Both the position numbers and the translations under genes were made by a program. A DNA stretch of 64,000 nt from Terriglobia bacterium (GTDB lineage Bacteria > Acidobacteriota > Terriglobia > Bryobacterales > Bryobacteraceae): contig JAIQFI010000028.1 of NCBI GenBank assembly GCA_020073345.1, forward strand, positions 1 to 64,000. The letters run 5' to 3'. Below the pieces are notes generated by a model, which ran no database searches, had not been told where the DNA came from, and was given only the letters and a program-made list of their open reading frames with translations. Shown here piece by piece: positions 10,700 to 17,965 of this stretch (position 1 is the stretch's first letter; each line of letters starts with the position of its first letter).

Positions 10700-11335
10700 A
10701 TGATTCCGAGAGGATTTCCACCCCGCCGTCCCAGAATTCGTGAGAACGTCAACGAAGCGATCCGTGCACGCGAAGTGCGCGCGGTCTTTCCCGACGGCAC
10801 CGTCGAGGTGCTTCCCACTCCTCAGGCCATTCGCAAAGCCCAGGACCTGGGGCTCGATCTGATTCTGATCGCCCCCACGGCCGAGCCGCCTGTCGCCAAA
10901 GCCATGGACTACGGGCAGTGGCAGTACGAGAACAAAAAGAAGCAGCACGAGGCCAAGCGGAAGCAGCATATCATCCAGGTGAAGGAACTCAAATTCCGTC
11001 CCAACACCGATGATCATGATTACGACTTCAAGAAGAACCACGCCATTCGATTCTTAACGGAAGGGAATCGCGTGAAGGCTGTGGTTCAGTTCCGTGGCCG
11101 TGAGATCGCTCACACGGATCTGGGCAGAAAGCTCCTGCTGCGGTTCGCCGGAGACTTAAGTCAATACGGCACCATCGAATCCCAGCCGCGCCTCGAGGGC
11201 CGTAATGCGCACGTTCTGATCAGCCCGGTCAAGGTAGAGAAGCCGCATACTTCCAAAGAAAAAGATCCCAAGGAAAAAGAGAAAGACAAGCCCAAGCCCG
11301 ACGCGGGCAATGGCGTGCCTCCTGCGTCCGCTTAG
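10700..11335 (+). CDS. infC: Translation initiation factor IF-3
   Basis: The N-domain (RIRENVNEAIRAREVR, then a run ending AKAMDYGQWQYE) and C-domain (IQVKELKFRPNTDDHDY, AVVQFRGREIAHTDLG) match IF-3, which binds the 30S subunit and checks the start codon. The core is followed by about 33 extra residues rich in Lys, Glu and Pro (KEKDPKEKEKDKPKP), which is unusual. The start is ATG 10700; the very next codon is ATT, the rare start codon known for E. coli infC, so autoregulated initiation at ATT 10703 is conceivable. The usual rpmI-rplT partners do not follow; the next gene is convergent. Confidence 0.95.
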   Translation: MIPRGFPPRRPRIRENVNEAIRAREVRAVFPDGTVEVLPTPQAIRKAQDLGLDLILIAPTAEPPVAKAMDYGQWQYENKKKQHEAKRKQHIIQVKELKFRPNTDDHDYDFKKNHAIRFLTEGNRVKAVVQFRGREIAHTDLGRKLLLRFAGDLSQYGTIESQPRLEGRNAHVLISPVKVEKPHTSKEKDPKEKEKDKPKPDAGNGVPPASA

Positions 11336-11350
11336 TTAGCTCCAGGCTTC

Positions 11351-11668
11351 TTACCGCCAGCGGCCTTCACGATAGTGATAGCGGCCGCCCTTGGTTTCCC
11401 AGCGTCCCGCATCCCACCTTGTCCGCCCCCGCGGAGGACGATCCCAGCGGCCTGGAACCCAGGCGTAGCTTCCGCCGCGATAACCCCAGTAGCCGTCGAT
11501 CCAAACAAATCCGGCGCCCGGCGCCACGCCCCGCGCTTCGACTCGTAGTGGCGGCGGTGGCGTCGACGCATAAAATGCATAGCCGCCACCCGCGCAGCCC
11601 GTCAATGAAAGGCCCCCGACCAAAGAAAGCCCGCCCAGTATTACAGCCATTCCTAGTGTCCGTTTCAT
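11351..11668 (-). CDS. YXWGxW-repeat lipoprotein
   Basis: The 105-residue product has a lipoprotein signal (LSLTGCAGG, lipidated Cys at about residue 25). The mature part is then built from Trp/Gly repeats: WIDGYW, WVPGRW, WDAGRW and REGRW. These match the YXWGxW/WXXGXW repeat family of small surface or periplasmic lipoproteins, whose function is unknown. AGGAG lies about 8 bases before ATG 11668. The gene converges with infC, 15 bases apart. Confidence 0.8.
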   Translation of the reverse strand: MKRTLGMAVILGGLSLVGGLSLTGCAGGGYAFYASTPPPPLRVEARGVAPGAGFVWIDGYWGYRGGSYAWVPGRWDRPPRGRTRWDAGRWETKGGRYHYREGRWR

Positions 11669-11806
11669 TGCGCGATCTCCTACCTGTTAGAACGCCCTGG
11701 AGCGGAAAGGGTTCCACGGCTTAATGCCTTCTTCACATTAGGAGTACCGCTGGCCCATGCGGTCATAGCTGTTTCTGTGGCAAAATACAAAGCTGGAGGT
11801 TGTTTA

Positions 11807-12205
11807 ATGGGAGCCAAAGTTCTTATTCTTGCCGCATCTCTGGGCGCTCTACTGACCGTTCCGATGCTGGCGCATCACTCGTTTGGGTCGGAGTACGACG
11901 ACAAGAAACCGCTCAAGTTCGAAAATGTCACTGTCACGAAGCTGGAGTGGACCAATCCGCACGCTCGCTTCTACGTCGACGTGAAGGACGAAAAGGGGAA
12001 AGTCACCAACTGGAATTTCGAACTCGCCAGCCCGAATGTGCTGAAACGCAACGGCTGGACCAAGAACACTCTCAAAGAGGGCGACAAGGTCACCGTAATC
12101 GGTTCGGCCGCTAAGGATGGCGCCAGCCTGGGCCATGCTCAAACCGTCATCGGGGCGGATGGCAAGCGCCTCTTCGCCGGGTCTAACACCGCGGACGGGC
12201 AGTAA
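11807..12205 (+). CDS. DUF6152 family secreted protein (family A)
   Basis: The 132-residue protein has a signal peptide ending VPMLA followed directly by HHSFGSEYDDKKPLKF, then TKLEWTNPHARFYVDVKDEK and RNGWTKNTLKEGDKVTV, and ends DGKRLFAGS. All DUF6152 landmarks are present. A good ribosome site (TGGAGG) lies 8-9 bases before ATG 11807, which fixes the start over an upstream open extension. The family B gene at 12208 starts 2 bases after its stop, forming an A-B pair. A promoter probably lies in the roughly 140-base gap upstream, but no clear hexamers were picked. Confidence 0.88.
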   Translation: MGAKVLILAASLGALLTVPMLAHHSFGSEYDDKKPLKFENVTVTKLEWTNPHARFYVDVKDEKGKVTNWNFELASPNVLKRNGWTKNTLKEGDKVTVIGSAAKDGASLGHAQTVIGADGKRLFAGSNTADGQ

Positions 12206-12207
12206 CC

Positions 12208-13014
12208 GTGAAGAAGAAACTGACGAGCGGGATGATGACCGCCGCGGCGCTGGCGGCCGCGCTTCTGTTGTTGCAGGGCCCGGCCGATTCTCAAGCTCCC
12301 GCGGCCGACGCCAAGGCTCCGGCCAAGGGCGGCGGTAAGGGAAAAGGTAAGGGCAAAGCGCGGCCCACCGGTCCCACTCCCCGCATGGCCGACGGCAAAC
12401 CGGATTTCTCGGGAATCTGGAACGGCGGCGGACCTATCGGCGATATCGCCCAGGGGTTGATGCCGGGAGAAGAGATTTCCCTGACTCCCTGGTCCAAGAA
12501 GATCATGGACACGCGGCTGACGAAGGATGATCCGGAAGCGAATTGCCTGCCTACCGGCGTACCGCGCATTGCACCCTATCCGTGGCGGATCCTTCAGACT
12601 CAGACCCACATCTTCTACCTATTTGAGGGCAACATCCACAGCTTCCGGCAGATCTTTATCGACGGCCGCAAGCATCCCGCCGATCTCGATCCTACTTGGT
12701 ACGGCGATTCGATCGGAACCTGGGATGGCGACACGCTGGTGGTCGACACCATCGGATACAACGACAAATTCTGGTTCGATTTCAGTGGGCACCCGCATTC
12801 CGAGCAGCTTCACACCATCGAACGCATCAACCGGCCGGATTTGGGTGGGCTGGATATCGAAACGCAGATCATCGACCCCGTGGCCTACACCAAGCCCTTT
12901 AAGATCAAGTTCACGGCCACTCTCCGGCCGGGCGAAGAATTGATGGAGTATATCTGCCAGGAGAACCAGCAGGACGCTCAACACCTGCAGGGTCCGGCCG
13001 GACCGCCGAGATAA
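12208..13014 (+). CDS. Secreted family B protein with Gly/Lys linker
   Basis: The 268-residue protein starts at GTG 12208, 2 bases after the DUF6152 stop. After the signal peptide comes a low-complexity KGGGKGKGKGKARP linker, then DGKPDFSGIWNGGG, NCLPTGVPRIAP (first conserved Cys), RQIFIDGRKHP, TWDGDTLVVDTIGY and MEYICQENQQD (second conserved Cys). These are the full set of family B marks. A similar GKGKGKGK linker occurs in the family B gene at 56640. The protein has no recognised catalytic domain. Its role is inferred only from the tight pairing with DUF6152. Confidence 0.8.
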   Translation: MKKKLTSGMMTAAALAAALLLLQGPADSQAPAADAKAPAKGGGKGKGKGKARPTGPTPRMADGKPDFSGIWNGGGPIGDIAQGLMPGEEISLTPWSKKIMDTRLTKDDPEANCLPTGVPRIAPYPWRILQTQTHIFYLFEGNIHSFRQIFIDGRKHPADLDPTWYGDSIGTWDGDTLVVDTIGYNDKFWFDFSGHPHSEQLHTIERINRPDLGGLDIETQIIDPVAYTKPFKIKFTATLRPGEELMEYICQENQQDAQHLQGPAGPPR

Positions 13015-13018
13015 GGCT

Positions 13019-14560
13019 CTACGGAGCCTTACAGGAGAAGTTGGCGGCGTCGTTCGTGCTGCCGACGCCCTTGTAGGTCGCCACCTGCGGATACGGGCAC
13101 AGCGGACGCGTCATATCCACCTTGTTATTCGCGACATGCTCGGCCACGATGGACTCGGGGGCCACGCCGGATTCGCGCCATCGCTCCATCGCGCCCATCA
13201 AATTGAACTGGTTGGGACCAGGACCGCCCTGGCAGTGCCCCATGCCGGGCACCATGAACAGCCGGTACCAGTTGTCCTGCTCGGGACCCATTTTGGCGAG
13301 GACACTCTCGCGATAGTTGATGCTGTTCTCGGGTGAAATCCCCGTATCGTTCCATCCGTGGTAGGTGATGAGCTTTCCGCCGCGAGCCTTGAACTGCGAA
13401 AGATCCGGATTTACGGCATTGATGTAGCCGTGCTTTTCATCCAACGCCGCCACGTCCTTGTTCACGTCGAACGTCCTCCAATCCCAGTTGGGATCCTGAT
13501 GCAAGACTTCCCGATAGCTTCCCAGGGAAAGCGCCGTCGGGGCAGGGCCATTCGCCGCCGACAACAAGCGCCAGGTGCCTTCGCTTCCCATCGCGTACCC
13601 GGGATAGACCAAGGCGCCCTTGGCATTCATCAGCGGACCATGCGCCTTCTTGACCGAATCGACTTGCGCCGCCGTGAGGCAGCCATCTGCCTCGGCGCCT
13701 TTACATAAGAGCGAGCCGTAATCGAAGTTGCACTTGCGCGGATTGTTCAGAAAGCCATCTTTGATTCCGTCGGCCGCGTCACAGGCATCCAGCACGGCTT
13801 TCCCCAGCAGCGTCACTTTGGCCGGCGGAACTGCCGAACCGAATTGCCGCACGGCGGTTTGCAACACGATATCGAAGGCGTGCAGGTGGGTCTGGAAATT
13901 GGCGGGTGCTCCGGCGATGATGGCGTCGAAATCTTCCGGGTAGCGCTGCGCTTCCATTAATCCCTGGCGTCCGCCGGTGGAACAGCCATTCCAGTAAGAC
14001 AAACGAGGACCGCGGCCGTAGAAAGCCGTAATCACGGCCTTGGCCTTGACCGTCATTTCGTGTACGGCGCGATACGAGAAATCGACAATCTTCTCCGGAT
14101 GGCCTACCGCGAATCTAGCGTTGCCGCCTTCGTGGCCGGTGTCGGTGGAAGACGTCGCGTAGCCTTCCTCCACCGCGTTCGCCAGCGCCGTGTAGCTGAT
14201 GACTCCGGCCCATCCACCGCCGCCGACCGCTTCATACTTTCCGTTCCACGCCGCGCCGAGAGGGAGCCAGACTTCGATCTTGATGTCGGAATCGGGCGAA
14301 GGTTTGAGGGTCGCTAACAAGCGGCAGTATGCCGGCAGCATTTGAGGCGCCGGGGTCGCCGCAGGGGGCGGCGGGGGCGGATCGATCGCGTCCAGCTGCG
14401 GGGCCGGTGGCGGCGCGGGATTCACGAACGCCCCGGCCGGCACGGTCGTGACCTTGGTGATGGTCGTGTCGGGCAGCTTCAGCGACTGCAACTGCTCGCA
14501 CGGAGTCTGGGCAGATACAACCGGTCCCGCGACAGCCAGCAGAATGAGAGCGCGATTCAT
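13019..14560 (-). CDS. Tannase/feruloyl esterase family protein
   Basis: A 513-residue exported esterase (signal peptide ending VVSAQ). It carries the tannase-family nucleophile motif YWNGCSTGGRQG (Ser in GCSTGG), a later YHGWNDTGISP segment with the acid Asp, and MVPGMGHCQGG with the catalytic His next to a Cys that pairs with the nucleophile-side Cys in this family. Members cleave ester bonds in gallate or ferulate conjugates of plant polymers. A proline-rich linker (IDPPPPPPAATP) follows the signal peptide. It converges with the family B gene, 4 bases away. The exact ester substrate is unknown. Confidence 0.88.
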   Translation of the reverse strand: MNRALILLAVAGPVVSAQTPCEQLQSLKLPDTTITKVTTVPAGAFVNPAPPPAPQLDAIDPPPPPPAATPAPQMLPAYCRLLATLKPSPDSDIKIEVWLPLGAAWNGKYEAVGGGGWAGVISYTALANAVEEGYATSSTDTGHEGGNARFAVGHPEKIVDFSYRAVHEMTVKAKAVITAFYGRGPRLSYWNGCSTGGRQGLMEAQRYPEDFDAIIAGAPANFQTHLHAFDIVLQTAVRQFGSAVPPAKVTLLGKAVLDACDAADGIKDGFLNNPRKCNFDYGSLLCKGAEADGCLTAAQVDSVKKAHGPLMNAKGALVYPGYAMGSEGTWRLLSAANGPAPTALSLGSYREVLHQDPNWDWRTFDVNKDVAALDEKHGYINAVNPDLSQFKARGGKLITYHGWNDTGISPENSINYRESVLAKMGPEQDNWYRLFMVPGMGHCQGGPGPNQFNLMGAMERWRESGVAPESIVAEHVANNKVDMTRPLCPYPQVATYKGVGSTNDAANFSCKAP

Positions 14561-14643
14561 GAATGGGTCCCCCCTGATGCCTTCAAGTAACTCATTGAAA
14601 AACTACCACAACCAGGAGATGGATGCCATGACTGCCCCGGTCG

Positions 14644-15210
14644 TCAGGTCTTGCAGCGGCAATCCAGGCAGCCATGCTCCGCACAGCTTCCGCAGACGTT
14701 GCGAACCTGCTTGCGGAGCGCCTCCCTGGCCCGATGGACGCGAACCGCCGCATTCCCCGCCGTAATCCCCGATTGCTGCGCTAAGTCGTTCAGGCTCCCC
14801 TCATCCAGATCGACAATGCGAAGCGCCTCCTGGTATTCGGGCTTAAGCGTCTCCACCAGGCCCGAAATGCACGCGCAGATGTCCCGGTGCAAATCCGGAT
14901 CTGGTGACTCCTGCCTCTTGAATTCCTTCCCCCAGCCCTCCAAGGCCCGTTCCGTGGAAGCACGGTGACGATAGTGATCGATCACCGCGTTGCGCAGTAC
15001 CCGATAAAACCACGCCACGGCGCTCTCTTCATCACGCACTTCCGCCCCTTGCTCCAGGCCTCGCACGAAAGCCGACTGAAGGATATCCTCCGCGACCGCC
15101 CTGGATTCGACGCGTTGCTGCAGGAACGCCAAAAACTGGCGGTGACTATCCACCAGGCGCTGAATTACGGCAGGCGACAAGGAGGGCGATGGCTCGGGTT
15201 CGGGCATCAT
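14644..15210 (-). CDS. ECF-type RNA polymerase sigma factor with Cys-rich C-terminal tail
   Basis: The 188-residue product has region 2 (AVAEDILQSAFVRGLEQG, then AWFYRVLRNAVIDHYRH) and region 4 (LKPEYQEALRIVDLDEGS, then AVRVHRAREALRKQV). It ends with a compact cysteine cluster, CGSCAEHGCLDCRCKT (C-x2-C-x4-C-x2-C-x-C). No anti-sigma gene is adjacent. In Myxococcus CorE-type (ECF44) sigma factors, a C-terminal Cys-rich domain senses copper or other metals directly; this tail suggests similar control, by analogy only. A divergent metallothionein-like gene starts 112 bases away. ATG at 15210 is immediately followed by a second ATG. Confidence 0.88.
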   Translation of the reverse strand: MMPEPEPSPSLSPAVIQRLVDSHRQFLAFLQQRVESRAVAEDILQSAFVRGLEQGAEVRDEESAVAWFYRVLRNAVIDHYRHRASTERALEGWGKEFKRQESPDPDLHRDICACISGLVETLKPEYQEALRIVDLDEGSLNDLAQQSGITAGNAAVRVHRAREALRKQVRNVCGSCAEHGCLDCRCKT

Positions 15211-15322
15211 GACGTAAGGCTATCAAACGAAAGGGTTCCGCAGGACTGTAAGGTTTCTGGCAGACATACGTCAACCTCTATGAAAGCGCACGACGCGCAA
15301 GAAGAGAAAGAGGAGAAAGAAA
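15211..15322. promoter_or_regulatory. Divergent promoter region, sigma factor / metallothionein-like gene
   Basis: On the minus strand GGAACCCTTT (15230-15239) lies upstream of the sigma gene, followed by TTACGTCA just before its ATG. On the plus strand TGTAAGG (15247-15253) is followed after 15 bases by CGTC (15269-15272), an ECF-like arrangement upstream of the Cys-rich gene. AGGAG at 15311-15315 is the ribosome site of the latter. Confidence 0.4.
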
Positions 15323-15469
15323 ATGTCCAACGTGAAGAATCCGACGACGAAACCTGCCGCGAAATCAGGCTGCGACTGCGGTTGCAAGAGCTGCTCCTGT
15401 GGTTGCCAGCCGAACGCTTGCCACTGCAAGAAGAACAACTGCCAGTGCGGGTGCCAAGCACGTTCCTAA
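15323..15469 (+). CDS. Metallothionein-like Cys-rich peptide (48 aa)
   Basis: This gene is too short for common length cut-offs. ATG 15323 has an excellent ribosome site (AGGAG, 7 bases upstream). After a short basic leader the peptide contains 11 Cys in 28 residues, in two clusters: CDCGCKSCSCGC (residues 17-28) and CHCKKNNCQCGC (residues 33-44). There is one His and no aromatic residue, as expected for a metallothionein. Such peptides bind soft metals such as Cu(I), Zn(II) or Cd(II) through thiolate clusters. It is divergent from an ECF sigma factor with its own Cys tail, which suggests metal-dependent control. It does not match a named bacterial metallothionein closely enough for a symbol. 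Confidence 0.75.
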   Translation: MSNVKNPTTKPAAKSGCDCGCKSCSCGCQPNACHCKKNNCQCGCQARS

Positions 15470-15481
15470 CGTGATCAGCAT

Positions 15482-15518
15482 CGGCCTCGCCCGGTCCGGA
15501 TTGCGGCGGGCGGGGCCG
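15482..15518 (+). terminator. Hairpin after the metallothionein-like gene
   Basis: CGGCCTCGCCCG (15482-15493) pairs with CGGGCGGGGCCG (15507-15518), a 12-bp stem with one G-T pair and a 13-base loop, starting 12 bases after the stop codon. No strong T-run follows, so termination is plausible rather than certain. Confidence 0.5.
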
Positions 15519-15553
15519 CTTCCATATTTGGGAAACAAAGGTATATGCTCCTT

Positions 15554-15619
15554 AAAAGGGGTGTTTTCAGGGAACCCTTTTGAGCCGGGAGACGTATTGA
15601 ACGCAAAGGAGCATCGTCA
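15554..15619 (+). promoter_or_regulatory. Candidate ECF promoter and leader of DUF6152 gene
   Basis: GGAACCCTTT (15571-15580) repeats exactly the 10-mer found upstream of the sigma gene, and CGTATT follows 16 bases after GGAACC. AAAAGGG/CCCTTTT (15554-15560 with 15575-15581) could form a hairpin overlapping it. AAAGGAG just before ATG 15620 is the ribosome site. Confidence 0.35.
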
Positions 15620-16012
15620 ATGAGCTATAGGATCAGTGCTTCCATCGCCCTGGGGATTATGCTGCTGGCGGGCGTGGCATGGGCGCACCACAACATGTCG
15701 GCACTATACGACTTCAACAATCGAGTCGCCATGACTGGCACGCTCACCAAGTTTGACTGGCGGAATCCCCACATCGAGCTGATTGTGGATGCCAAAGGCG
15801 ATAAGGACCAGATGGAGACCTGGACGCTGGAGGGGCCGCCACCCAGCTTTTTCCGAAACCGCGACGTCGCCAAGAGCGATTTCGAGGGCGCTTTTGGGAA
15901 ATCTGTTTCCTTCGAGGCGAGTCGCGCCCGGGACGGCTCCAAAGCCGGCCTGCTGCGGACTATGACGCTGCCAGGCGGCAAAGTCGTATCGGCGTGTCCG
16001 CAAAATTGCTAA
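15620..16012 (+). CDS. Divergent DUF6152 family secreted protein (family A)
   Basis: The 130-residue protein has a signal peptide ending GVAWA followed by HHNMSALYDFNNRV, then TLTKFDWRNPHIELIVDAKG. It lacks the usual EYDDKKP motif and the GW...TLKxGD segment is altered, but the His-His start, DWxNPH and the overall length identify DUF6152. It ends with a private CPQNC, two cysteines in five residues, which could bind metal or form a disulfide. No family B gene is adjacent; instead two TolB-like propeller genes follow after 58 bases. The candidate ECF promoter upstream links it to the neighbouring sigma factor, as inference. Confidence 0.8.
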   Translation: MSYRISASIALGIMLLAGVAWAHHNMSALYDFNNRVAMTGTLTKFDWRNPHIELIVDAKGDKDQMETWTLEGPPPSFFRNRDVAKSDFEGAFGKSVSFEASRARDGSKAGLLRTMTLPGGKVVSACPQNC

Positions 16013-16070
16013 AAACTCCATTCTAAAAGTGCACCGTTGGGTCTGGGCGTCCCGCCCAAGGAGGTCTCGC

Positions 16071-17954
16071 GTGAAGAGGTCTTGCCAGATTGCCATGGTT
16101 ACCGCAGTGGCTGCATTGGCTGCCGCCTTGATGGTTCCGTTGCCTGGACTCGGCCAGAGCACGGACGACGAAAAGGCCAAAGCCAAGGCGGCCGCAAAAG
16201 CCGCCGCCAAAGCCAAACAGAACGCCAAGAACTTCGAGAACAACGCCGCGGTGATCACCTTCTACGACCGCGAGGGGAAGACCGTGGGGACCGCCGGCGA
16301 GCGCGCGCTGTACGAGGAAACCGTGCTGTCTCCGGACCGGACGCGCGTAGCGGTGGTCAAGGATGACCAGGAAGCGGAAAATGCAGATCTGTGGATTTTG
16401 GATATCGCCACGGGCAAAAGCACTCGCCTCACCACCAGCGCGAAGGACGAGTTTGTACAGGCGCCGGTGTGGTCGCCGGACGGCCGCCAGGTGGCTTATG
16501 TCACGATTCGAAAGGGCAGCGAGGGTCTGTACCGGCGAGCCTCGAATGGCGAGGGCCCCGAGGAACTCTTGTACAAGAATCCCGGCGCATTCCTGAACCT
16601 CACCGACTGGTCTCAAGACGGACGTTTCCTCACCTTTGCGAAGTCGGACTTATCGGGAGGAGTTCTATACATTCTGCCGCTCGCCGGCGAGGGCGAGCGC
16701 AAACCCGTGGAGGTCTTTAGCAGTAAGTCGCGCATGTTTGGACCGCGCATTTCTCCCGACGGCCGCTTCCTGTCTTACCTGGTGGTGAACTCCGGCGCAA
16801 GGAACGAAGTCTTTGTGCGGCCGATTGACGCCGGGGCGGGCCAGGGGCCCTGGCAGGTGTCGGAAGGCTCCCGGAGCATCGCTTCCTGGCGCGGCGATGG
16901 CAAGGAACTCTACTATCTGGGCCTGGACGGCGCCGTGATGGTGGCGGAGGTCGGCACCTCCCCAGCCTTTACTTTCACAAAACCCAAGGTGCTGTTCCGC
17001 CCGCCGGGGGCGGTTCCCGACTTCGTCAATAACATCAGCCGCGACGGCGAGCGATTCCTCACCTTACCGCCGCCCAGAGGACAGCAACTTCAGCAGATCA
17101 CGGTGTACGACCGGGAAGGAAAGGTCGTGAGCAAAGTAGGCGAGCCCGGCCAGTATTTCCAACCCGCGTTTTCGCCCGACGGGACACGTCTAGCGGTCAT
17201 GAAGAACGATCTCAAAACCGGACAAGCGGACATCTGGACCTTCGACATCGCCACGGGGAAGGGCACGGCGTTGACCCACGATCTGCTGCCGAAGAATACG
17301 CCCATGTGGTCTCCGGACGGCCGCCAGATTCTGTACACATCCTTTCGCGATCCCTACAACGCGGTCTTTCGCCGGGCTTCCGATGGAACCGGCAGCGAGG
17401 AATTGCTGTTCCGCTATACTCCGGGCGCGGGTTTGAATCTCACTGATATTTCCCCGGACGGGAAGTTCCTGGCCTGCGCTTCCGGGGGAGTGTTGCTCGT
17501 GGTCCCGCTGACCGGGACGGACCCGCTGGCGCGCAAGGCCATCGAGTATTCGCGGGACGAATTCGATTTGAACGCGGGAAGATTCTCCCCCGACGGCCGG
17601 TTCATGGCCTACCGCTCGAACGAAGACGATCCCGACCGGGGCGAGGTCTACGTGCGGGCCTTCAATGCGTCCACGGGAACGGCCGGCGAGGGGAAATGGA
17701 AACTGTCGAACAAGGGCGCCGCGGGCATGCAATTCTGGCGAGGGGACGGCAAGGAGTTTTTCTTCCGGCAGTTTAACGAACCAGCGATAGAAGACATGGT
17801 GGTGATGTCGGCTGAGGTCACGACCACTCCGGGGTTCCAGGCGGAAACACCCAAACCCCTGTTCAAGCTACCCGGTCCGATTAATGGAAACCTTGGAAAC
17901 ATCAGCCGCGATGGGCAGCGGTTCGTGTTCGCCATCAATGTGCCCGCGCGCTGA
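16071..17954 (+). CDS. Secreted TolB-like WD40/PD40 beta-propeller protein, copy 1
   Basis: GTG 16071 is chosen because a perfect AAGGAGGT lies 5 bases before it. After the signal peptide (ending LGQS) there is an Ala/Lys-rich stretch, then two halves, each opening with ITFYDREGKTV or ITVYDREGKVV. Each half has several PD40/TolB blades (VWSPDGRQVAYVT, FSPDGTRLAVMKND, MWSPDGRQILYTS, ISPDGRFLSYLV). Length is 627 residues. These propellers bind peptides or proteins in the periplasm; no protease domain follows, unlike in related prolyl peptidases. A close paralogue follows after 11 bases, so this is a tandem duplication. The ligand is unknown. Confidence 0.85.
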   Translation: MKRSCQIAMVTAVAALAAALMVPLPGLGQSTDDEKAKAKAAAKAAAKAKQNAKNFENNAAVITFYDREGKTVGTAGERALYEETVLSPDRTRVAVVKDDQEAENADLWILDIATGKSTRLTTSAKDEFVQAPVWSPDGRQVAYVTIRKGSEGLYRRASNGEGPEELLYKNPGAFLNLTDWSQDGRFLTFAKSDLSGGVLYILPLAGEGERKPVEVFSSKSRMFGPRISPDGRFLSYLVVNSGARNEVFVRPIDAGAGQGPWQVSEGSRSIASWRGDGKELYYLGLDGAVMVAEVGTSPAFTFTKPKVLFRPPGAVPDFVNNISRDGERFLTLPPPRGQQLQQITVYDREGKVVSKVGEPGQYFQPAFSPDGTRLAVMKNDLKTGQADIWTFDIATGKGTALTHDLLPKNTPMWSPDGRQILYTSFRDPYNAVFRRASDGTGSEELLFRYTPGAGLNLTDISPDGKFLACASGGVLLVVPLTGTDPLARKAIEYSRDEFDLNAGRFSPDGRFMAYRSNEDDPDRGEVYVRAFNASTGTAGEGKWKLSNKGAAGMQFWRGDGKEFFFRQFNEPAIEDMVVMSAEVTTTPGFQAETPKPLFKLPGPINGNLGNISRDGQRFVFAINVPAR

Positions 17955-17965
17955 GGAGAATCATC

